Part shown: positions 31,480 to 36,789 of the stretch, one piece after another
Layout: every line of letters begins with the position of its first letter
Numbering within the stretch: position 1 is the first letter of the stretch
NCBI GenBank assembly: GCA_013361705.1
Contig: JABFXN010000132.1
Coordinates: forward strand, 1-36,789
Length of the DNA: 36,789 nucleotides
Direction of reading: 5' to 3'
Source: Acidobacteriaceae bacterium
GTDB lineage: Bacteria > Acidobacteriota > Terriglobia > Terriglobales > Acidobacteriaceae
Notes under the pieces: generated by a model
What the model saw: only the letters and a program-made list of their open reading frames with translations
Databases searched by the model: none
Told to the model about the DNA's origin: nothing
Program-made: the position numbers and the translations under genes

Positions 31480-31968
31480 ATGAAAAGCATCGTGATGATC
31501 GCCGCGGGCATCTTCGCTGTTGCCGCCACTGGAGCAACGCATCACCCGACAGATTCCAAACTGAATGAGCAGACACGGCAGAACTTGTCGACTGCGATGC
31601 ATGGTGAGGCATTTGCTTACGTAACGTACATGGCCTATGCAGAGCATGCTCGTAACAGCAATCAAGGCGACCTTGCGGCGTTGCTCGAGGAGACGGCTAA
31701 AACTGAGCGGTTCGAACACTTCGTCGAAGAAGCCAGATTAGCGGGGCTATTCGGGTCAAATGCGGAGAACCTGGAAAATGCGATCAACGGCGAGTCTTAT
31801 GAAATCGAGACGATGTACCGCAAGTTTGCACAAGAGGCCGAACGAGCAGGTGATCACGAAGTCGCTCAACGCTTTGAAGAAATTCGGCAGGACGAAGTCA
31901 AGCATAGGGATGCGTTCATCACTGCTCTCAAAAGCGTGAAGCATAAAACAGCGAGCGGACTTCGATAG
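31480..31968 (+). CDS. Exported rubrerythrin-like diiron protein
   Basis: A 162-aa ferritin-like four-helix protein. Diiron ligand segments: 'AMHGEAFAYVTYMAYAEHA' (Glu43), 'EETAKTERFEHFVEEA' (Glu76/His80 area), 'INGESYEIETMYRKFAQEAERAG' (Glu105/108) and 'EEIRQDEVKHRDAF' (Glu139, His142). There is no rubredoxin domain (no C-terminal CxxC pairs). Residues 1-19 ('MKSIVMIAAGIFAVAATGA') form a signal peptide, so it should act in the periplasm, unlike most cytosolic rubrerythrins. Likely role: peroxide reduction or iron handling under low oxygen. GGAGG is upstream of ATG, and a CRP/FNR-type palindrome lies farther upstream. The haem-binding protein gene follows 18 bp later, a possible electron donor. 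Confidence 0.88.
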   Translation: MKSIVMIAAGIFAVAATGATHHPTDSKLNEQTRQNLSTAMHGEAFAYVTYMAYAEHARNSNQGDLAALLEETAKTERFEHFVEEARLAGLFGSNAENLENAINGESYEIETMYRKFAQEAERAGDHEVAQRFEEIRQDEVKHRDAFITALKSVKHKTASGLR

Positions 31969-31986
31969 GGACCAGAGAGGGATGCT

Positions 31987-32492
31987 ATGAAAACCTGGTT
32001 GAAGTGGACTATTGTCGGTTGCCTTATTGCTGCGGCGATTCAACTCATTCAGCCGGAGCATTCTAGCGGCCCGATAATTCCTGATCAGACGATCCATGCC
32101 AGATTGTTGATGGATCCCAATGTTGAAGCCACATTTGTGCGTTCATGTAATGATTGTCATTCCAATAGAACAATTTGGCCTCGTTATAGCCGCATTGCTC
32201 CGATATCGTGGCTGGTGGCCGCAGATGTTCGTCGAGGGCGGAATAGTCTGAATTTTCGGAGTGGGCATCCTATCCTCCGGAAAAGCAAAAAAAGCAGCTC
32301 GCAGATATTTGCGAGGAAGTCACGGACGCAGAGATGCCGGGAAAGCTATATACGTTCATGCATCCAAGCGCAAAGTTGACGGATGCAGATGTCAAATTGA
32401 TTTGCTCATGGTCGAAGGCTGTCGACATTTCGCAGCACCCTGATACAGCTACAAGCTATGAAGATATGACGATTGGTGCACCAGCCTATTGA
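31987..32492 (+). pseudogene. Haem-binding (CxxCH) membrane-anchored protein broken by a frameshift
   Basis: The reading frame starts with an N-terminal anchor ('WLKWTIVGCLIAAAIQLI') and a cytochrome-like motif C54-N-D-C57-H58 followed by 'SNRTIWPRYSRIAPISWLVAADVRRGRNSLNF', the Haem_bd (PF14376-type) pattern 'CHSNxTxWPWYSxIAPxSW...DVxxGRxxLNF'. After Phe90 the ORF-track frame turns to nonsense. One added T in the run at 32253-32256 restores the family tail: 'SEWASYPPEKQKKQLADICEEVTDAEMPGKLYTFMHPSAKLTDADVKLICSW', ending at the TGA at 32490. So one base is missing: true pseudogene, sequencing error, or slippage-dependent expression. It is in an operon with the exported rubrerythrin. Coordinates cover both frames. 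Confidence 0.85.
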
Positions 32493-32523
32493 GGCATAAT
32501 CCAGCACACGACGCGGTGAAAGG

Positions 32524-32658
32524 GTGAACGAACAGACAGCAAATACCGGCGAGTGCGCTACAAACCCATCTCGCCTGTTCAAAGTGCACAACGTTACGAA
32601 GACATATCTGACCGGCGACATTTCTGTTGCGGCGCTACAATGCACTGCTGCGCTGTAA
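32524..32658 (+). pseudogene. N-terminal fragment of a MacB/LolD-type ABC ATPase
   Basis: 45 codons from GTG 32524: '...SRLFKVHNVTKTYLTGDISVAALQ', the standard opening of MacB/LolD ATPases ('LFRLENVTKTYxTGDVxVxAL'), then an early TAA before Walker A. The rest of the gene is absent. AAAGG stands directly before the GTG. It is a relic of an efflux operon together with the adaptor fragments on either side. Confidence 0.6.
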
Positions 32659-32695
32659 ATCGCGCTGGGCCTGTTCATAGTCGCTTCTGGACCTT

Positions 32696-32923
32696 ATGAC
32701 GATAGCCTCATTTTGCTTTTTGGTGGCCAACGCGGCATTGAGATGGGCTTCAAGGACGGCATTCTGGCGCGGGTCAATCGGCGATGGATCGCAAACCACT
32801 GTAAAAATCGGCCATAGAGGCGAAGATTTGTGGCAGGTCGTCGATGGCGTATCAGAGGGTGCAGAAGTAGTCGTTCACCCTGCGGTCGAGATAACCGACG
32901 GTGTACGCGTACGTAAACGCTGA
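32696..32923 (+). pseudogene. C-terminal fragment of an efflux adaptor (HlyD family)
   Basis: The last 37 codons, 'TVKIGHRGEDLWQVVDGVSEGAEVVVHPAVEITDGVRVRKR', match the end of RND/MacA-type adaptors ('TVxIGHRNxxxAEVLxGLxEGDxVVLHPSDxIxDGVRVxxR') and end in a normal stop. The upstream part of the ORF does not look like the adaptor. It is complementary in position to the 30322-30636 fragment, so both could come from one gene that was split, or from two decayed copies. Confidence 0.6.
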
Positions 32924-33072
32924 TCCTCAAGAGACAAGACGTTACTCCGAAGGGATCCGGATGCTATCGCCGTTTATGCGGAGTAGAGTGAGGCGCGCAG
33001 CTATAGTATGCCGTTTTCGGCAGCGAAGAGATGCGTAGGACGCACGCTCTCTTCCATGCCATCCGAGTGGGT

Positions 33073-33088
33073 TGTGATGTATATCACC
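33073..33088. promoter_or_regulatory. CRP/FNR-type binding site before the PEP-synthase gene
   Basis: TGTGA-TGTATA-TCACC, with the inner dyad GTGAT-GTAT-ATCAC perfect, is centred about 60 bp upstream of the start at 33141. Same layout as the site before the rubrerythrin gene. Confidence 0.6.
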
Positions 33089-33140
33089 GCATTGCGAAAC
33101 GATAGCGAGGTAGGGTTGTCATACTTCCGGAGAGGCAGTA

Positions 33141-35534
33141 ATGGCTGACTATGTTCTTGGATTCTCCCAAATTCGAATGAACGACATTGGTCGTGTCGGT
33201 GGAAAGAATGCATCCTTAGGCGAACTTTTCTCCGCGATTGGCAATCTCGGGGTCGGAGTACTCGACGGTTTTGCCGTTACCACAGAGGCATATCGCCGGC
33301 TCCTTCTGGAAAATGGTCTCGGCGCGGACCTGGAAAATGCCTTCAGGGATTTGAATACAGAAGACTTGGAAAAGTTGGCGGAAACCGGACATAAAGCCAG
33401 AGCGCTCATCTTACAGACGCCATTGCCCGACGAACTCCGCGAAGCTATTCTTGATGGTTATCGCGGGCTCGTACAACGGACCGGCGGTGATCCGAGCCTG
33501 GCAATCCGTTCTTCAGCAAGCGCGGAAGATCTGCCAGAGGCCTCCTTTGCTGGTGCGGCTGAGACATTCCTCAACGTACGCGGAGAGGATGCCCTGTTGC
33601 GTGCGGTACATCAGTGTTTTGCCTCGTTGTTTACAGACCGCGCCATCAACTATCGTGCCCGCCAGGGATATCCACCGCTTAAGGTAAGCCTCTCTGTAGG
33701 TGTGATGCCTATGGTTCGAGCGGATCGGGCGTGTTCAGGCGTAATGTTCACACTCGATACGGAGTCCGGATTTAGAGATGTCGTGACCTTAACTGGATCG
33801 TATGGCTTGGGAGAGTTTGTTGTTCAGGGAGTTGTTACGCCGGATGAATGGATTGTTTTTAAGCCGACGCTGCAAAGCGGTTTTGATGCAGTGATTGGCC
33901 GGCAATTGGGGTCGAAAGAGGTGCGCTTGATCTATGGTGATGGTACGCGCACTACAAGAAGCGAGGCCACACCAACTGAAGATCGAGCGAAGTACTGTTT
34001 ATCAGATAAAGAAGTTCTGCAACTTGCCCGTTGGGCATGCCTCATCGAAGAGCACTATTCCAGACTTGCCGGGCATCCCCAGCCAATGGATATTGAGTGG
34101 GCAAAAGACGGCATCACCGGCAAGCTCTATATTCTCCAGGCGCGACCTGAAACTGTCCATTCCGCCAAGACAAATCTCCATGTTGCTGAGACCTTCCGCC
34201 TGACTGGAGCTCACGGAGACCCTCTTGTAAAGGGGCAGGCGGTGGGGGAACGCATAGGTTCGGGATGTGCGCGCGTTATTACTGATGTCTCGATGTTGAA
34301 AGAAATTCAAGACGGGGAGATTCTGGTCGCAAAAAATACGGATCCAGACTGGGAGCCTGTTATGCGGCGTGTTGCCGGCATCGTTACAGATCAGGGCGGC
34401 CGCACGGCGCACGCTGCAATCATTTCACGCGAGTTTGGAATACCTTGCGTTGTTGGTACGGGGAACGCGACGGGAACCTTGAAAACTGGCCAAGAGATCA
34501 CGGTTTGTTGTACAGAAGGAAGCGAAGGCCGCGTTTATGAAGGGCGAATCTCTTTTCAGCGTGACGAGCTAGCAGTTCAGCGCTTGCCAGCGATGCACAC
34601 GAAGATCATGTTGATCCTTGGAGATCCATCAAAAGCGTTCAAGCTTGCGAGTATTCCGAATGATGGAGTCGGCTTAGCACGTACCGAGTTCATTATTGCG
34701 AATCACATTGGTGTTCATCCCATGGCTCTGGCGAATCTGGATCATATTCGTGATGAGCAGGTCGCGAGGCAGATTCGCTCAATGTTGGGCTCGGAAGATC
34801 CGAAAGAGTTCTTTGTCCGCAGGCTCAGTGAGGGAGTCGGACGCATAGCGGCCGCCTTTTATCCTAAGCCCGTGATCGTGAGGTTGAGCGATTTCAAGAC
34901 GAATGAATATGCAAACCTGATCGGAGGGGCTCAGTTTGAACTTTCAGAAGAGAATCCGATGCTGGGCTTTCGCGGAGCTTCCCGATATTACGATGAAAGG
35001 TATGCTGCTGGGTTCGCGCTGGAGTGCAGGGCGCTCGCCCGCGTTCGGAATGACTTTGGTCTGTCCAACGTGAAGATTATGGTCCCGTTCTGTCGAACCA
35101 TCGATGAGGGGCGTAAGGTGGTCGATCTCATGGCTCAGCATGGATTACCTCGAAAAGAGGGCGGGCTCGAGATTTACGCCATGTGTGAGATACCGGCGAA
35201 TGTCGTCCTGGCCAAACAGTTTCTCGAGGTGTTTGATGGCTATTCGATCGGGTCGAACGACCTCACCCAATTGACTCTTGGGCTAGATCGAGATTCTGGG
35301 ATTGTCGCGCATTTATTCGATGAAAGAAATGATGCTGTTCGATGGATGATTGGGGAAGCGATCCATTCTGCCCATGCCGTAGGTAGGCCGATTGGCATAT
35401 GCGGGCAGGCCCCCTCTGATTTCCCGGAGTTCGCCGAATGGCTTGTAGCGCAGAAGATTGATTCGATTTCTCTCAATCCTGATACGGCCATAAGCACAGC
35501 TGTGCGTGTCGCCCGCGCGGAACATGTCCTCTGA
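33141..35534 (+). CDS. ppsA: Phosphoenolpyruvate synthase (PpsA-like)
   Basis: A 797-aa three-domain PEP-utilising enzyme. The N-terminal nucleotide-binding domain opens 'DIGRVGGKNASLGELFSAIGNLGVGVLDGFAVTTEAYRRLL' and has 'LAIRSSASAEDLPEASFAGAAETFLNVRGEDALLRAVHQCFASLFTDRAINYR'. The swivelling His domain is 'GIVTDQGGRTAHAAIISREFGIPCVVGTGNAT' (His near residue 420). The C-terminal barrel has 'DGVGLARTEFII', 'VIVRLSDFKTNEYANLIGG', 'ENPMLGFRGASRY' and 'GSNDLTQLTLGLDRDS'. It makes PEP from pyruvate and ATP. The usual 'AGQ.ET' is 'AGAAET' here. A strong GGAGAGG precedes ATG, and a CRP/FNR-type site lies upstream. In many bacteria stress- or anoxia-induced PpsA-like genes are grouped with universal stress proteins, which fits the surroundings. 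Confidence 0.93.
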   Translation: MADYVLGFSQIRMNDIGRVGGKNASLGELFSAIGNLGVGVLDGFAVTTEAYRRLLLENGLGADLENAFRDLNTEDLEKLAETGHKARALILQTPLPDELREAILDGYRGLVQRTGGDPSLAIRSSASAEDLPEASFAGAAETFLNVRGEDALLRAVHQCFASLFTDRAINYRARQGYPPLKVSLSVGVMPMVRADRACSGVMFTLDTESGFRDVVTLTGSYGLGEFVVQGVVTPDEWIVFKPTLQSGFDAVIGRQLGSKEVRLIYGDGTRTTRSEATPTEDRAKYCLSDKEVLQLARWACLIEEHYSRLAGHPQPMDIEWAKDGITGKLYILQARPETVHSAKTNLHVAETFRLTGAHGDPLVKGQAVGERIGSGCARVITDVSMLKEIQDGEILVAKNTDPDWEPVMRRVAGIVTDQGGRTAHAAIISREFGIPCVVGTGNATGTLKTGQEITVCCTEGSEGRVYEGRISFQRDELAVQRLPAMHTKIMLILGDPSKAFKLASIPNDGVGLARTEFIIANHIGVHPMALANLDHIRDEQVARQIRSMLGSEDPKEFFVRRLSEGVGRIAAAFYPKPVIVRLSDFKTNEYANLIGGAQFELSEENPMLGFRGASRYYDERYAAGFALECRALARVRNDFGLSNVKIMVPFCRTIDEGRKVVDLMAQHGLPRKEGGLEIYAMCEIPANVVLAKQFLEVFDGYSIGSNDLTQLTLGLDRDSGIVAHLFDERNDAVRWMIGEAIHSAHAVGRPIGICGQAPSDFPEFAEWLVAQKIDSISLNPDTAISTAVRVARAEHVL

Positions 35535-35787
35535 TTCGGGGTACTGAATAAGACCGATTACGGCGCATCGCCATACGAACACGGTGATTGGGCCATACCG
35601 CCACCGCGTGGCCGCGAATTCGCCGACGAATAGAAGGCCGGAGCCTATTACCCGACCGACGATGATGGACCTGATATCGGAAAAACTCCGACCTAAGATG
35701 AGCCTCCCAGGCCGATCATCTAAACCACTCTCGTAAAGGGAACGTGTAAAGTCCGTTGCGAGAGTTGAAGCTTCCCCGAGGGATGTC
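35535..35787. other. 253-bp gap between convergent genes
   Basis: No gene is supported here. The long minus-strand ORF 35313-35993 that spans it overlaps ppsA and the baeRF-like gene, has no family match I can see and is most likely a shadow. No strong terminator hairpin was found. Confidence 0.4.
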
Positions 35788-36789
35788 TCAGTAGCGGAGA
35801 AGTGCCCGAACAGGCTGAGTCGTTTCTTGCTGCGCCCAAACCTTAGCATCCGAGAGGAGTGCTCGTGTGGCGAGCAGCGCTTCCGGGAGGACTCGATGCA
35901 GTCCCGTACCGTCGCAAAACATACAGATCTTGCGATCCGCCGGCTGGGATCTTCCGCACCCATCGCATTCCATGAGATCGCCTCCCATATCATGCGTCAT
36001 GATGAGAGCGGAAGCCTCTCCGTTCTCAAGAGCGGCCAAGACGCTCGCCATGCCCGTCACGGAACGCCCGTGCGATTGTTCCGTCTCGAGCGTGGAACTT
36101 CGCGCTACTCGCATTTGCTTTAGAGATTGTTCGACCGCAGACATTACTTCGTGCTCAGACGCTTCAAAACTCTGCAACGGAGAAAAGGCGACGATGTATT
36201 CCTTGTCTAAAGAGGCAAACTCGCGACTAGCGTGCCCCCACAGCTCCTTGCGACACCCGATCACTATGTCTCCGATATGCAGGCGATTCAGCCATTCGGC
36301 TGTTTGGCGTTCAAGTTCACGCCAATAGGCCTCGCTTCGATGAGCTATATTTCCTTGGATATGGTGAGACCATCCCACACGAGAATCATCTGCATGCACC
36401 TTGAGGTCACTGTTGGGTAGCGCCTCTCGCAACTCTTTGAGTGCATCACCTTGTCCCACGAACAGGCGGGCTTTGTCTGACTCCAGAAGGAGCACGAGAA
36501 AGGGCTTACACGATTCTAGTGCGTGCAATAGCGGGAAAAGGTCGAGTCGGTATCCAGTTTGGATCTGGCTTATGTCCAATGACACAGGTAGTGTGCCGGA
36601 TAGTGTTTCAGTCCCCGCCCTTAGGAAGTAGTGGAAGGCACCGGGGTGATCCTGGATTGCTTGGCTAAATGAAACGAAACTAGACGAAGAGAGCCACGGA
36701 AATTTGCTGGCCGATTCGTTCATTTTTTTCAGGAACAGTTCTATCTCAAGGCGCTGAGAGTTCCCCGTCGCTCCCAGTTTCTGCGAGAA
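35788..36789 (-). CDS. baeRF-like (bacterial archaeo-eukaryotic release-factor fold) protein, partial
   Basis: The frame is open through the right window edge, so ATG 36723 may be internal and at least 333 codons are visible. The middle 'LLHALESCKPFLVLLLESDKARLFVGQGDALKEL' is the domain-1/2 junction seen in baeRF proteins; 'IGDIVIGCRKELWGHASREFASLDKEYIVAFSPL' belongs to the eRF1 domain 2 core. The domain-3-like end has a CxxC...CxxC zinc ribbon ('CDGCGRSQPADRKICMFCDG') and finishes in 'RALLRY', the typical 'gALLRY' terminus. Bacterial baeRFs are of uncertain role, proposed in ribosome rescue or stress; several occur in stress islands. Convergent with ppsA. The N-terminus lies outside the window. 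Confidence 0.7.
   Translation of the reverse strand, partial: FSQKLGATGNSQRLEIELFLKKMNESASKFPWLSSSSFVSFSQAIQDHPGAFHYFLRAGTETLSGTLPVSLDISQIQTGYRLDLFPLLHALESCKPFLVLLLESDKARLFVGQGDALKELREALPNSDLKVHADDSRVGWSHHIQGNIAHRSEAYWRELERQTAEWLNRLHIGDIVIGCRKELWGHASREFASLDKEYIVAFSPLQSFEASEHEVMSAVEQSLKQMRVARSSTLETEQSHGRSVTGMASVLAALENGEASALIMTHDMGGDLMECDGCGRSQPADRKICMFCDGTGLHRVLPEALLATRALLSDAKVWAQQETTQPVRALLRY

Noticed and set aside
35313-35993. 226-aa minus-strand ORF between ppsA and the baeRF-like gene
   Set aside because: Overlaps two well supported genes at both ends and shows no domain; only the 253-bp middle is free.

Overview
The window looks like chromosomal DNA of an acidobacterium, most likely class Terriglobia (Terriglobus/Granulicella/Edaphobacter-like). 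This is an inference from gene content and style, not a database result: a GC-rich core, an archaeal-type glycogen debranching enzyme beside a TreS-like GH13 enzyme, ECF sigma/RskA, exported YncE-type propeller and Gly/Ala-rich proteins, a haem-binding 'CNDCHSN' protein, and short dispersed palindromic repeats of a kind I associate with that group.

Layout. 1-2660: end of a membrane protein, then a divergent TetR repressor / DHA2 drug-efflux pair with two matching operators between them. 2674-9000: exported low-complexity protein, Sua5/TsaC, DUF218 and DUF92 membrane proteins, a beta-propeller lipoprotein, and a SigK-like ECF sigma factor with its RskA anti-sigma factor. 9114-13103: tlyA-nadK, then feoA-feoB behind a DtxR/IdeR-like palindrome. 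13149-17181: glycogen debranching enzyme and a convergent TreS-like GH13, then tRNA-Arg(ACG). 17262-20923: HMA-like small protein, TlpA thioredoxin lipoprotein, GT2 glycosyltransferase, Tat-exported enolase-superfamily protein. 20981-22996: truncated PTPS remnant, intact PTPS, folE and truB, a tightly packed pterin/tRNA-modification cluster. 23004-29670: EAL-HDOD protein, the conserved tesA / ybbA-ybbP neighbourhood, and a luciferase-like monooxygenase.

From tRNA-Gln(CTG) at 29794 onward the character changes. Directly downstream lies a decayed P4-type integrase fragment, then fragments of an efflux adaptor and an ABC ATPase. Embedded among them is what looks like a stress/redox island: a 187-aa membrane protein, a rubrerythrin with a signal peptide, a haem-binding protein broken by one missing T, a PEP-synthase-like enzyme and a baeRF-like protein. 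Two CRP/FNR-type palindromes (TGTGA-N6-TCACA and TGTGA-N6-TCACC) stand 50-70 bp ahead of the rubrerythrin and PEP-synthase genes, suggesting joint control by a CRP/FNR-family regulator. This region is the best candidate for an undescribed functional unit.

Two repeat families are visible. One has three copies of exactly 114 bp with 16-bp terminal inverted repeats and a conserved internal hairpin (4319, 10754, 18111). The other is a 'GTCATTTCG...GGAGAAATC' element (an inverted pair at 19338-19474 and a single arm at 28489). Several ORF-track starts were moved because ribosome-binding sites, operators, repeats or signal peptides argue for a later codon. No CRISPR array, rRNA or intact insertion sequence was seen.
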